From assembly GCA_903885665.1 (NCBI GenBank), contig CAISJL010000059.1, positions 1 to 64,000 of the forward strand: a DNA stretch of 64,000 nucleotides. Direction: 5' to 3'. This DNA is from an uncultured beta proteobacterium. GTDB taxonomy: Bacteria > Pseudomonadota > Gammaproteobacteria > Burkholderiales > SG8-41. Under the pieces are notes generated by a model, which saw nothing but the letters and a program-made list of their open reading frames with translations, was not told where the DNA came from and did not search any database. The position numbers and the translations under genes are program-made. Below are positions 26,613-35,199 of the stretch, in pieces; position 1 is the stretch's first letter, and every line of letters starts with the position of its first letter.

Positions 26613-27457
26613 TTGCCTGCACCTTCAGGCGTACCGGCAGTGTCATAGCCTGGATCACCGGGCAAGAGTCGGGTGCCGTCTTTTGCTATGCGGGGCAACA
26701 ACTCTCGCACCTCACGTTGCGATGATAATTCGTGACGTAGAGTCGATACCAATTCATACTGTTCAAACTGCTCTAGGGTTTTAACTGTAGGCGTGCGCAT
26801 CTCAAACTCACCCTTCCGATGCAAGCTCAAGGCTTCACCAGGTCGTATCCAAGTACTGCCTATGGTTTCACATTCATCATGGAATGGCTCCTGCTCTCTT
26901 GGGGCTTCTGCCATGAAGAATCTCGTGTTGTAGCGACGTGGTGCACCTACCGGCGTAATCCAATGCGCAAAATACTGTAATTGATCGGTGGCTAGACGCA
27001 AATTTTCAGCTTGCAGTATTGCAGCTAAAGTGATGGTGCCTGCGTTCAACTGTTTGCGATAATCGACAAAGCGTGCAGCATATGCCGCATCACTAAAACT
27101 CAGTGGCCCACCATGAGCATGGTTTGCCAAAAGCAGACCAGCCTCTTCATAAGCCTCTCTGATGGCAGCGACCCAATAGGCTAAGCCACCATTGGCCATA
27201 TTGAGCAGACTGCTAGCCGTATTATCGTCAAATCCAGCACACAGACCATTAGTTTCATATGCGGAGTCGGATTCATCCACACCGCCACCGGGAAATACAT
27301 ACATTCCAGGAACAAATCCCGATTTCAAGTTACGGCGCATCATCAATACTTCAAGGCCCTTAGAGGAATCCCTAACAATAGTCACAGTGGCTGCCGGTAA
27401 TGCACCTTCTGTGGGTCTTGGACGTACATCTTTAGCTGTCGATTTACTGGAATCCAA
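26606..27457 (-). CDS. Nudix hydrolase, NUDT19-like subgroup
   Basis: A 283-residue Nudix protein. Strand VLMMRRNLKSGFVPGMYVFPGGGVDESD is followed, after an insert of about 30 residues, by the Nudix helix AAIREAYEEAG with the REx2EExG core. The split between the glycine-rich strand and the helix is typical of the acyl-CoA diphosphatase-like NUDT19 branch. Expected reaction: cleavage of a CoA- or nucleotide-diphosphate bond. It is translationally linked (seven-base overlap) to the MBL-fold gene. Start: ATG 27457; upstream is an AT-rich gap of 168 bases. Confidence 0.9.
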   Translation of the reverse strand: MDSSKSTAKDVRPRPTEGALPAATVTIVRDSSKGLEVLMMRRNLKSGFVPGMYVFPGGGVDESDSAYETNGLCAGFDDNTASSLLNMANGGLAYWVAAIREAYEEAGLLLANHAHGGPLSFSDAAYAARFVDYRKQLNAGTITLAAILQAENLRLATDQLQYFAHWITPVGAPRRYNTRFFMAEAPREQEPFHDECETIGSTWIRPGEALSLHRKGEFEMRTPTVKTLEQFEQYELVSTLRHELSSQREVRELLPRIAKDGTRLLPGDPGYDTAGTPEGAGKW

Positions 27458-27625
27458 CGTAATACTCCCTACTGTTTGAATTGATTAAAAAACCATTTTG
27501 AAGTTCTGTCTTTTTTTATTTTATGTGACAACTGGACAGTTCATCCAATAAAAATAATATCTTCATCTATATCTACATATAAATTTACATCTACTTTTAA
27601 ATACACTTCTACACAAAAAATACCA

Positions 27626-28645
27626 CTACACATCTGCCACAGAACAACCCGCAGTGGTTGGCTTATCTGGCTCTTGAAATGCGTTTAAACCAGCACCTCG
27701 AATGTCCACGCCGTTACGCACCGCAGTCATCTCAGCTAAGATGGCGATTGCAATCTCTGGCGGTGTCTTACTACCAATTTTGAGTCCGACTGGCCCGTGC
27801 AGTCGCGCAATGTTTTCTACAGACAAATCAAACTCGCTTAGGCGTTGACGTCTGACCTCGTTATTTTTACGTGAGCCAATCGCACCCACATAAAATGCTG
27901 GCGAACGCAAAGCCTCGAGTAAGGCCATATCGTCCAGTTTTGGATCATGCGTTAAGGTAACCACAGCACTATGCCCATCTAACTTCAAAGCAGTCACCAC
28001 GTCATCTGGCATCCCACGTAATAACTCAACGTTGGGTAGACTCCAAGTCTCGGTATATTCATCGCGCGGGTCGCAGACAATAACTTGATAATCCAAAGCT
28101 TGGGCCATCTGTGCCAGGTAAGTCGAGAGCTGGCCAGCACCAATAATCAATAAACGCCAGCGTGGGCCAAACACCGTAATCAGTGACTCGCCATCAAATC
28201 GTAGCTGATCGGACCAGATAGCATTGCTCACAGTGCTCTGACCTGTCTTCATATTCAAGCGACGCAATACCAACTCATGCTGAGCAATTCGCTCTAATAA
28301 TGGGTCTAGAGATGCCGCCTGCATCAGTGGCTCCAATACGATCTCCAAGGTGCCCCCACAGGGCAAGCCGAACCGTTGCGCTTCCTCAGCAGTGACACCA
28401 TATTGCGTCACTGAGGGCAAGGTCTGTGCAAGGGTGCCGGCTTGGACGCGTGCAATCATATCGTCCTCAACACAACCACCAGAGACCGAACCCACTACCA
28501 GACCATCACCGCGAATAGCTGACATCGCCCCAATTGGACGCGGAGCCGAACCCCAAGTCCGCACGACTGTTGCTAACACTACGCGGTGCCCGGCGACTAG
28601 CCAATCTCGAGCGGTACGGATAACTTGCAAATCAACACTGTCCAT
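27626..28645 (-). CDS. xdhC: XdhC family molybdenum-cofactor maturation protein
   Basis: A 339-residue XdhC/CoxI-like protein. N-terminal XdhC domain: VLATVVRTWGSAPRPIGAMSAIRGDG and GSVSGGCVEDD (with Cys) then GLPCGGTLEIVLEP. C-terminal Rossmann domain: RLLIIGAGQLSTYLAQMA, VVTLTHDPKLDD, YVGAIGSRKN. Such proteins sulfurate or deliver Moco to xanthine-oxidase-type or CO-dehydrogenase-like enzymes. ATG 28645 is preferred (AGGAG seven bases before) over the open frame to 28681. It is divergent from coxG, yet the hydroxylase subunits (coxMSL or xdhAB) are not in the window. Confidence 0.92.
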   Translation of the reverse strand: MDSVDLQVIRTARDWLVAGHRVVLATVVRTWGSAPRPIGAMSAIRGDGLVVGSVSGGCVEDDMIARVQAGTLAQTLPSVTQYGVTAEEAQRFGLPCGGTLEIVLEPLMQAASLDPLLERIAQHELVLRRLNMKTGQSTVSNAIWSDQLRFDGESLITVFGPRWRLLIIGAGQLSTYLAQMAQALDYQVIVCDPRDEYTETWSLPNVELLRGMPDDVVTALKLDGHSAVVTLTHDPKLDDMALLEALRSPAFYVGAIGSRKNNEVRRQRLSEFDLSVENIARLHGPVGLKIGSKTPPEIAIAILAEMTAVRNGVDIRGAGLNAFQEPDKPTTAGCSVADV

Positions 28646-28755
28646 ATTGTGCTCCTGATCAAATTCTGGGCAATACTGCATTGTAACCCGTTGCTTGAGG
28701 TAACATCTAAGCTCGGCTAATCGATAAGCCTTTTGACTGAAGGAGTATGCAACAA

Positions 28756-29238
28756 ATGGACATGAGTGGCGAACAACACATCCAACTACCTCAACAAGCG
28801 ACCTGGGATGCGCTTAACAGTACCGCGGTTTTAATGGCTTGCATCCCTGGCTGTGAGGCGATTGAGCAACTCTCTGCCACCGAGTATCAGTTAACTATGG
28901 TGGCCAAAGTAGGTCCAGTAAGTGCAAAATTTAAAGGAAAAATGACTTTATCCGATGTTAATCCGCCGCATGCATACACTCTAAACTTTGAGGGTCAAGG
29001 CGGGATTGCCGGTTTTGCGAAAGGCGTGGCGCAAGTACAATTAAACGCCGAGACAGGTGGCACTTTATTAAGCTACCAAGTTAAAGCCAATATTGGCGGG
29101 AAACTGGCGCAAATGGGTGCACGTTTGATCGATGGGGTAGCAAAACGTACGGCCGAGCAATTTTTTAATGCCTTCAATACACATGCGAGCGCTAGTGCTA
29201 GCACTGCTCCTACTACACCCCGAAATCAGCAAACCTAG
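28756..29238 (+). CDS. coxG: CoxG/SRPBCC family carbon monoxide dehydrogenase accessory protein
   Basis: A 160-residue START-like (SRPBCC) protein. It matches CoxG text: MDMSGEQHIQLP, ACIPGCEAIEQL, VKVGPVSAKFKGKM-type (KVGPVSAKFKGKMTL) and FEGQGGIAGFAKGVAQV. CoxG is thought to help membrane attachment or maturation of CO dehydrogenase-like molybdoenzymes. AAGGAG at 28739-28744 is too close to an ATG at 28747, so ATG 28756 is the better start. The C-terminal tail is Ala/Ser/Thr-rich. Divergent from xdhC, about 110 bases away, forming a maturation pair without its enzyme. Confidence 0.9.
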   Translation: MDMSGEQHIQLPQQATWDALNSTAVLMACIPGCEAIEQLSATEYQLTMVAKVGPVSAKFKGKMTLSDVNPPHAYTLNFEGQGGIAGFAKGVAQVQLNAETGGTLLSYQVKANIGGKLAQMGARLIDGVAKRTAEQFFNAFNTHASASASTAPTTPRNQQT

Positions 29239-29261
29239 TAAATCAGGAATGCTACGCAAAT

Positions 29262-29290
29262 AAAAAAACCGGCCTTTAAGGCCGGTTTTT
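29262..29290. terminator. Bidirectional Rho-independent terminator
   Basis: A perfect hairpin, AAAAACCGGCC with GGCCGGTTTTT around loop TTTAA, lies between convergent coxG and the dienelactone hydrolase gene. Flanking A- and T-runs allow function in both directions. Confidence 0.93.
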
Positions 29291-29308
29291 CAAGGATACC
29301 ATCACTAT

Positions 29309-29977
29309 TTAGCCAACATACTTATGCAACATGGCCAAAGTCCGCTCACGAGACAGCTTGGAGCTAGCAGCATCGTAGGAAGGACGCTGATCGCAATTAA
29401 AACCATGACCAGCTGCGTAGAAGAAATGCTCACACCCAGGCTGAGCTGCTTGTACTTTTTGCGCAGCTTCTAAGGGGATCGACTGATCTTTCTCGCCCCA
29501 ATGGAAAGCAACTGGGCATTTCGCTTGCAAGGTTGCATGATTAGGAATACCACCACCATAATGCGGTGCTGAGCAAGAAATACCAGCGACTTCAGCAGCA
29601 GCTTTCCAAGCAACCGTGCCGCCCCAGCAATAGCCTACGATACCCACTTTACCAGCGCCCTGAAGTGCTGCAACTGCAGCCTCAACGTCTTTGATCGCGT
29701 CATCTAACTTAGCTTTCTGCATCAAACCACGCGCCACCTCAATCTCCGGTGGGGTATAGCCGCACTCAAACCCTGGCTGCACGCGATCAAACATCGCAGG
29801 TGCAATCACCAAGTAACCGTCAGCCGCATAACCATCGGCTACTGAACGAATATGGCTGTTAGCACCAAAAATTTCCATCACTACCACTAATCCACCTCGT
29901 GGCTTACCGACTGGCTCTGCCTTGTAAGCGCCGAATTTAAAACCATCTGCTGCGGTCAGTTCAATCATGCTACCCAT
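29309..29977 (-). CDS. Dienelactone hydrolase family protein
   Basis: A 222-residue alpha/beta hydrolase of the DLH family. Nucleophile Cys117 lies in VGYCWGG, the acid in HWGEKDQSIP and the base in YAAGHGFNCD; E35 in VVVMEIFGAN fits the Glu that pairs with Cys in DLH. The classical enzyme opens dienelactone in chlorocatechol breakdown, but many homologues are of unknown use. ATG 29977 is preferred, with GGAGG upstream; a TTG at 29992 in the same frame is less likely. Monocistronic, ending at the shared terminator. Confidence 0.93.
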   Translation of the reverse strand: MGSMIELTAADGFKFGAYKAEPVGKPRGGLVVVMEIFGANSHIRSVADGYAADGYLVIAPAMFDRVQPGFECGYTPPEIEVARGLMQKAKLDDAIKDVEAAVAALQGAGKVGIVGYCWGGTVAWKAAAEVAGISCSAPHYGGGIPNHATLQAKCPVAFHWGEKDQSIPLEAAQKVQAAQPGCEHFFYAAGHGFNCDQRPSYDAASSKLSRERTLAMLHKYVG

Positions 29978-30333
29978 AGTATAACCCTCCAATTAATCCA
30001 ATTAAATTAAGCCCAAAGATTATAGCCTGATCAGGCATTACTGCCCAAAACAATCAAAAAACAAAAAAACCTATACTTTTCAGTATCTTAAAAAATATCA
30101 CTAGCCATCATGCCGCGACCGCCTGAGTGCACCTACCCACTTCAAGCAAGGGCACGTTAAACAATGCATACTCCAAACCCTATTTAATAAGCAGTTTGTT
30201 ACAATCGTTCGAGTTGCGGCTTGCATTATCAGCAATGACTATCGATCCGCCCTATTTTAACGCCAAATGTCACGCACCTCACCATCGACGTGATAGATCA
30301 TCACCATCTAGGCTAGATCAAAGGAAACCAATA

Positions 30334-30954
30334 ATGCTCAAAATCTGGGGACGCGCCAACTCGATTAATGTCCAAAAAGTACTGTGGACTTGCGCTGAAT
30401 TGGAGCTTGGGTTCGAACGTATCGATGCCGGCATGCAATTCGGAGTCAACAACACCCCTGAATATAAAGTCATGAACCCCAATGGTTTGGTGCCTTTAAT
30501 TGACGATGGCGGATTTTTATTATGGGAATCTCATACCATTGTGCGTTATCTCGCACGCCGCTACGGCTCTGGCAATATCCTGCCAACAGACCCACAGCCA
30601 GCAGCCGATGTTGATCGTTGGATGGAGTGGTATAACACCACCGCATGGATTGTGATGCGCCCTATTTTTTGGGGCATGATACGCACCCCAGAGGCGCAGC
30701 GTAATCTGGCTGAAATAGAAGATAACCGGAGTAAGCTGGCACAGTATTTAGCGATTGCTGACGCTCATCTCGCCAAACACACTTTTTTTGCTGGTGATAC
30801 ATTTACCTTAGCCGACATCCCCCTAGGCGTACTCGCCCATCGCTGGTTTGTATTGCCCATCACACGCCCAGAGCTACCAAACCTTTTTCATTGGTATCAG
30901 AGAGTAAGCGCTCGTCCTGGATTTCAAACACACTGCGCATCAGCACTGAGCTAA
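30334..30954 (+). CDS. Glutathione S-transferase family protein
   Basis: A 206-residue GST. The thioredoxin-fold half has MLKIWGRANSINVQKVLWTCAELEL with the Ser (S10) at the usual glutathione-activating position, NPNGLVPLIDD and the E-S-H/T pair (LLWESHTIVRYL). The helical half has FFAGDTFTLADIPLG, the N-capping box. The frame is open to 30127, but ATG 30334 is chosen: it has AAAGGA upstream and starts the conserved fold. The queuosine transporter gene begins six bases later. The electrophile substrate is unknown. Confidence 0.93.
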   Translation: MLKIWGRANSINVQKVLWTCAELELGFERIDAGMQFGVNNTPEYKVMNPNGLVPLIDDGGFLLWESHTIVRYLARRYGSGNILPTDPQPAADVDRWMEWYNTTAWIVMRPIFWGMIRTPEAQRNLAEIEDNRSKLAQYLAIADAHLAKHTFFAGDTFTLADIPLGVLAHRWFVLPITRPELPNLFHWYQRVSARPGFQTHCASALS

Positions 30955-30960
30955 TTCACC

Positions 30961-31665
30961 ATGAAACCTACACCACAATACAAATACTATGAATGGGTGA
31001 TGGCAGCATTTGTCACTGTGCTAATCTGCTCAAATTTAATTGGTCCTGCAAAAATTGCTCAGTTAGACATTCCCATCTTAGGCGTTTGTACTTTTGGCGC
31101 TGGCGTATTATTTTTCCCGATCTCTTATGTCTTTGGTGACATCCTCACCGAAGTCTATGGTTACGCTCGAGCACGTCGCGTGATCTGGGCGGGTTTTGGT
31201 GGGCTCGTGTTTGCTTCAATCATGAGTGCTATGGTGGTGGCTCTGCCACCTGCTCCTTTTTGGACGCACCAGAGCGCGTACGAAATCGCCTTTGGTAACA
31301 CCCCCCGCATTGTGATGGCCTCGATGCTCGCGTATTGCTGTGGTGAGTTTGTTAATTCATATGTATTAGCGCGGATGAAAATACTGACCCAAGGGCGGTG
31401 GTTATGGAGCCGCACGATAGGCTCAACCATCGTGGGTGAGGCAGTCGACTCTGCGCTGTTCTACCCACTCGCATTTTATGGCAGCGGCATTATTCCTGAT
31501 GACAAACTGCCCTTAATTATGCTGGCCCAATTTGTTACTAAAGTGGGCGTAGAAATTGCCTTTACCCCATTGACCTACAAAATTGTGAACGTCCTAAAAC
31601 GAGCAGAAGGCGAAGACTATTATGATCGGGAAACCAACTTTAGCCCGTTTAGTATCAAGTCTTAA
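30961..31665 (+). CDS. yhhQ: Queuosine precursor transporter (YhhQ/VUT family)
   Basis: A 234-residue inner-membrane protein with about six helices. Typical YhhQ text: LICSNLIGPAKIAQL, FPISYVFGDILTEVYGYARARRVIW, GSTIVGEAVDSALFYPLAFYG and FVTKVGVEIAFTPLTYKIVN. It imports queuosine precursors (preQ0/preQ1) for tRNA modification. It starts six bases after the GST gene, so they are probably co-transcribed. The C-terminal DYYDRETNFSPF is also usual for the family. Confidence 0.93.
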   Translation: MKPTPQYKYYEWVMAAFVTVLICSNLIGPAKIAQLDIPILGVCTFGAGVLFFPISYVFGDILTEVYGYARARRVIWAGFGGLVFASIMSAMVVALPPAPFWTHQSAYEIAFGNTPRIVMASMLAYCCGEFVNSYVLARMKILTQGRWLWSRTIGSTIVGEAVDSALFYPLAFYGSGIIPDDKLPLIMLAQFVTKVGVEIAFTPLTYKIVNVLKRAEGEDYYDRETNFSPFSIKS

Positions 31666-31727
31666 TCGTATCCAATCTTGGGATCAAGCCTGAATTCAAC
31701 CTTGGCATAACCTATGCTGTGGAAACA

Positions 31728-32018
31728 TTAGCCGCGTAAATAGCGCAACAAGGAAAATAAACCGCCGCCCAGTAATACGCCAAAAAGAATCAATTGCAAT
31801 GCGTAACTAAACATCGCATGACTAATGGACTCACCGCGATCAACCAAATTATGGCAATAAATCAGAAATGGAGAAGGAGTGCCCAAATATGGCGTTTTCT
31901 CGTAGCGCACATCCACAATCACCTTCACTGCTAAAGCGGCCGCTAAAAGCACCCAAGCATTGGGTGCTGACAAGGGGAGAAAGGCTAATACACTACCAAC
32001 AATTAAGGAAAAAAACAT
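31728..32018 (-). CDS. Small hypothetical membrane protein
   Basis: A 96-residue protein of unknown function. It has hydrophobic segments at about 4-35 (one or two helices) and 70-88, a basic C-terminus (RYLRG) and a short polar middle. It lies convergent with yhhQ and downstream of the tRNA-Pro gene on the same strand. No strong ribosome site is seen before the ATG (TATTA only). It could be a real small membrane protein or, less likely, a chance hydrophobic frame. Confidence 0.5.
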   Translation of the reverse strand: MFFSLIVGSVLAFLPLSAPNAWVLLAAALAVKVIVDVRYEKTPYLGTPSPFLIYCHNLVDRGESISHAMFSYALQLILFGVLLGGGLFSLLRYLRG

Positions 32019-32171
32019 TAATAAAATCAGTAAGATATCAGTAAAATAAAGTAATTAATGCGGGAGGGGTGTTGGTGCAATTTTCAAATAACTGCAAAAA
32101 CTAACGTCTATAAATCAACACATTAGTCTGTAAATTCAAAAGAATTTCTAGTGATAAATTATGGGATTTGC

Positions 32172-32248
32172 TGGTCGGGGTACTAGGATTCGAACCTAGG
32201 ACCTCTTGCTCCCAAAGCAAGCGAACTACCGGACTGTTCTACACCCCG
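32172..32248 (-). tRNA. tRNA-Pro (anticodon TGG)
   Basis: On the minus strand a full cloverleaf is seen: acceptor CGGGGTG/TACCCCG, D stem GAAC/GTTC with loop AGTCCGGTA, anticodon stem CTTGC/GCAAG with loop TTTGGGA, and T arm CTAGG-TTCGAAT-CCTAG. The discriminator A and CCA are encoded (ACCA). No integrase is nearby. Confidence 0.97.
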
Positions 32249-32338
32249 TTTTGCAAGGTGTGCATTCTACCGGAAAATCCGTGATTAGGGGTATTATCAA
32301 AATATTTAGCACAGATTTTTTTAAACGGAGCTCGAAAA

Positions 32339-33550
32339 ATGACGGAAAAGTCTTGGCGCACCCCAACAGTCATACTAATTTGTGGTGGGATGATTCTTAC
32401 CATCGCTCTAGGCGTGCGACACAACTTTGGCCTCTACTTGCAACCCATCACCACCGATTTAGGTATTGGTCGAGAAACCTTTGCCTTCGCGATTGCGATA
32501 CAAAATTTGCTCTATGGCATCTCCCAACCGATCACTGGTTTAATCGCTGACAAATTTGGTGCTGCCCGCGTCTTAATTGGCGGCTCTTTGCTCTATGCAA
32601 CCGGACTATTTTTAATGTCGATGTCGACTACAGGCATGGACTTAACGCTAAGTGCCGGTCTGTTGATTGGCGCCTCACTAGGTTGTAGTGGTTTCTCGAT
32701 TGTATTTGGCGTGATTGGTCGCTCATTCCCGCCAGAGAAGCGCAGCGTAGCCTTAGGCTTTGCTGGGGCGGCAGGCTCGCTTGGGCAATTTGCGCTACTC
32801 CCCTATGGCCAATGGCTGATTAACCATGTCGGGTGGATGCAAGCACTGGTGATTCTAGCCCTCACCGTGCTCATTATTATTCCGCTCTCTAGCGCCCTCG
32901 TCGAAGATCGCAGCACACAAGCCCTACACACCTTCAAACAATCTGCGCGCGAGGCACTACGTGAAGCCTCAGCCCATCGCGGTTACATCCTGCTGTGCTT
33001 GGGTTATACCGTATGCGGCTTTCAATTGTTATTTATCGCCGTGCATTTTCCTGCCTACCTCATCGATCAGCACATGACACCAGAGACCGGCATGAAAGGC
33101 CTAGCACTCATCGGCTTCTTTAATATGATTGGCAGCTACGTCTGGGGCTGGCTGGGTGGTCGCTATACTAAAAAATATTTACTATCTAGCCTATATCTGA
33201 CTCGCTCCATTGCGATTGCCCTATTTATTTCAATGCCGCTATCGCCGCTATCGGTATATTTATTTTCAGCGACTATTGGATTTTTATGGCTTGGCACAGT
33301 GCCCCTAACTAGCGGCCTCATTGCCCATGTGTTTGGTGTGCGTTATCTATCTACACTCACTGGCATTGCATTCTTATTTCATCAGTTAGGTAGCTTTGCC
33401 GGCGTGTGGATCGGTGGCTACGTATTCGACCGCATGGGCACATACACGCCCATGTGGTTACTGACCGTTGGCATGGGCATTGTCGCCGCACTGCTTAACC
33501 TACCGGTGGATGATCGCCAGATTGAACGCATACAATTAAAACCTAGTTAG
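32339..33550 (+). CDS. MFS transporter, oxalate/formate antiporter-like
   Basis: A 403-residue permease with 12 predicted helices. Motif-A-like loop GLIADKFGAARVLIGG follows helix 2; helix 1 region GVRHNFGLYLQPITTDLG is characteristic of OFA and monocarboxylate-type MFS carriers. A second loop, WLGGRYTKKYLL, marks the second half. It probably moves a small carboxylate across the inner membrane (inference from the subfamily). Its stop overlaps the convergent LysR gene's end by eight bases. The start lies 90 bases past the end of the tRNA-Pro gene on the other strand. Confidence 0.9.
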   Translation: MTEKSWRTPTVILICGGMILTIALGVRHNFGLYLQPITTDLGIGRETFAFAIAIQNLLYGISQPITGLIADKFGAARVLIGGSLLYATGLFLMSMSTTGMDLTLSAGLLIGASLGCSGFSIVFGVIGRSFPPEKRSVALGFAGAAGSLGQFALLPYGQWLINHVGWMQALVILALTVLIIIPLSSALVEDRSTQALHTFKQSAREALREASAHRGYILLCLGYTVCGFQLLFIAVHFPAYLIDQHMTPETGMKGLALIGFFNMIGSYVWGWLGGRYTKKYLLSSLYLTRSIAIALFISMPLSPLSVYLFSATIGFLWLGTVPLTSGLIAHVFGVRYLSTLTGIAFLFHQLGSFAGVWIGGYVFDRMGTYTPMWLLTVGMGIVAALLNLPVDDRQIERIQLKPS

Positions 33551-34535
33551 ATGCAACTATCGCCGCATCTTTTGCTGCATCTTTTGCTGCATCTTTGGCA
33601 GCCTCAGCAATTAACCAATCGCAAAATGCCGCGACCGCAGGTCGGTTCTTAGCCTGCGGCTGACTCACCAAATAATACGCTGAGGTCAGAGGAACACGTA
33701 GTGGAAACGGCGTAAATAATCGCCCGGCAGCAATATCCTCTGACGCTAATTCCGGCATTGAAGCCACCACCCCCACAGCATCACGTGCAGCCTCAAAAGC
33801 AAGTGAAGCATGGCTGAAGCGGGCACCGCGTTGTGCATCAACCAATTCCACCCCAGCCGCTTCTAACCATAAATCCCAAAACGATTCACCGTCATAAGAT
33901 TCACCCGTATCATCATGTAATAACATGTAATGCTTGAGATCTTCAGGGTGAAGTAACGGGTGCTCACCCGACATAGCTTGCGGGCCGCAAATGGGCGTCA
34001 CCGTCAATGGTAATAGTCGATGCACATCTAACTCGGGATAATGCCCTCGACCATAAATAATCGCTACATCAGAGTCGTCCAACCAAGTCTCTAGAGTCGC
34101 GCGCTCAGCAACATCACCCTTACCGTCAACACTGACGCGTCGCATACGCGCTGATAGGCGCACATCGACTTCATGATGATCCGCAATAAAGCGATGCAGC
34201 CGCGGCATTAACCAACGCGCCGAGAATGAAGGTGCTGCACTCACCGTCAGCATTCCGCCTTTATGATGCACACGTAAACGCTCTACCGCCTGAGCCAATG
34301 CATCAAAACCCTCACGCAACTTGGGCAGACAAGCACTGGCAGCATCGGTCAGCGTTAGTGCGCGATTATGGCGGTGAAATAACTCGACGTTCAGATACTC
34401 TTCCAAGCTGCGCACCTGATGACTAACCGCCGCCGGGGTCACATTTAACTCTAACGCTGCTTTCTTTACACTCAAATGGCGAGCAGCAGCCTCAAACGCC
34501 TTTAATGCATTCAGCGGGGGTAAACGTTGCGACAT
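33543..34535 (-). CDS. LysR-family regulator, GcvA-like
   Basis: A 330-residue regulator. The N-terminus RLPPLNALKAFEAAARHLSVKKAALELNVTPAAVSHQVRSLEEYL is of the GcvA/AmpR type, followed by a substrate-binding domain (about 95-310). ATG 34535 is preferred over the frame extension to 34583; GGGAG lies eight bases upstream. Odd feature: the C-terminus carries three near-identical KDAA units from a 12-bp tandem repeat at 33565-33600. GcvA relatives control glycine cleavage or beta-lactamase genes; the target here may be the convergent MFS gene or distant. Confidence 0.92.
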   Translation of the reverse strand: MSQRLPPLNALKAFEAAARHLSVKKAALELNVTPAAVSHQVRSLEEYLNVELFHRHNRALTLTDAASACLPKLREGFDALAQAVERLRVHHKGGMLTVSAAPSFSARWLMPRLHRFIADHHEVDVRLSARMRRVSVDGKGDVAERATLETWLDDSDVAIIYGRGHYPELDVHRLLPLTVTPICGPQAMSGEHPLLHPEDLKHYMLLHDDTGESYDGESFWDLWLEAAGVELVDAQRGARFSHASLAFEAARDAVGVVASMPELASEDIAAGRLFTPFPLRVPLTSAYYLVSQPQAKNRPAVAAFCDWLIAEAAKDAAKDAAKDAAIVASN

Positions 34536-34718
34536 AGATCTATCTCCCAAAAAACTGCATACGCCTCTAAAACCTGCAACCATTCACTCTAGAGTGGCAG
34601 GATCAAGACGAAAAGCGTGTTCGCACTCCAAAACCATTCATTTTCAGATTAGAAAAATTATATCATATAAGAACAATATTTCATATGTTGCATCGCAACA
34701 AATAACTCCATCTTGCTC

Positions 34719-34724
34719 TATAAT
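34719..34724 (+). promoter_or_regulatory. Consensus -10 box upstream of the small protein gene
   Basis: TATAAT stands 80 bases before the ATG at 34804; GCAACA, 18 bases before it, is a partial -35. The implied leader of about 70 bases contains CGCC-GGGAT-GGCG, a short hairpin. The -10 is exact; the promoter is inferred. Confidence 0.5.
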
Positions 34725-34803
34725 GATCTCGAACTCATTGAATTAAAGAACTTTGAGTCCCTTACGCCGGGATGGCGAACCACAAATTATAGAGGTAGTT
34801 ATC

Positions 34804-35004
34804 ATGATCACGAACAGTAAAGACAAATTAAATTCAATTATTAATAGCAAGATTTTTGCCGCACGCATGAGCACCATCGAACGCAAAGCTGCCTTCAAGG
34901 CGATGCATGACGCTGATCATATTGTTAACGCACTGCTGTGGTTAGGACGCAAGATTGAACAAATCACCGCGTTTTTAATCATCAAGCCCAGCGTAAAGCA
35001 TTAA
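34804..35004 (+). CDS. Small hypothetical protein (66 residues)
   Basis: I do not recognise the function. The protein is polar and basic at first (MITNSKDKLNSIINSKIF), with the sequence MSTIERKAAFKAMHDADHIV predicted helical, then an amphipathic to hydrophobic helix (VNALLWLGRKIEQITAFLII) and basic end. GAGGTAG lies about seven bases before ATG 34804, and a TATAAT promoter and downstream hairpins give it its own transcription unit, which supports a real gene. The open frame extends to 34753, but without a ribosome site. Confidence 0.6.
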   Translation: MITNSKDKLNSIINSKIFAARMSTIERKAAFKAMHDADHIVNALLWLGRKIEQITAFLIIKPSVKH

Positions 35005-35038
35005 AGATCAGTATGCATAGGTACGCATAAATATGCGT

Positions 35039-35072
35039 CTGTAGCGAAGCACGCTGAATCACTTCGCTACAG
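35039..35072. repeat. 11-bp perfect inverted repeat after the small gene
   Basis: CTGTAGCGAAG and CTTCGCTACAG flank a 12-base loop. Just before it lies ACGCATA-AA-TATGCGT. There is no T-run, so this looks more like a structured 3' region or protein site than a classical terminator; a true terminator follows at 35122. Confidence 0.6.
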
Positions 35073-35121
35073 CCCACTGAAAGCCATGACTAATTCGTAT
35101 TGTGCAATACCGCACAGCAAT

Positions 35122-35162
35122 ACAAAAAAACCAATAACTATTTGAAATTATTGGTTTTTTAT
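35122..35162. terminator. Bidirectional Rho-independent terminator
   Basis: AAAAAACCAATAA pairs with TTATTGGTTTTTT (13 bp) around a loop of 10 bases. It sits between the small plus-strand gene and the end of the selenoprotein operon, and can stop transcription from both sides. Confidence 0.9.
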
Positions 35163-35199
35163 TTAGCGCCAGCAGCATTCGGTGCTGTCTTAGAACGAT

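Noticed and set aside
32172-32248. tRNA-Pro as an integration site for a genomic island
   Set aside because: No integrase, no direct repeat of the tRNA end found by eye, and neighbours are ordinary chromosomal genes.
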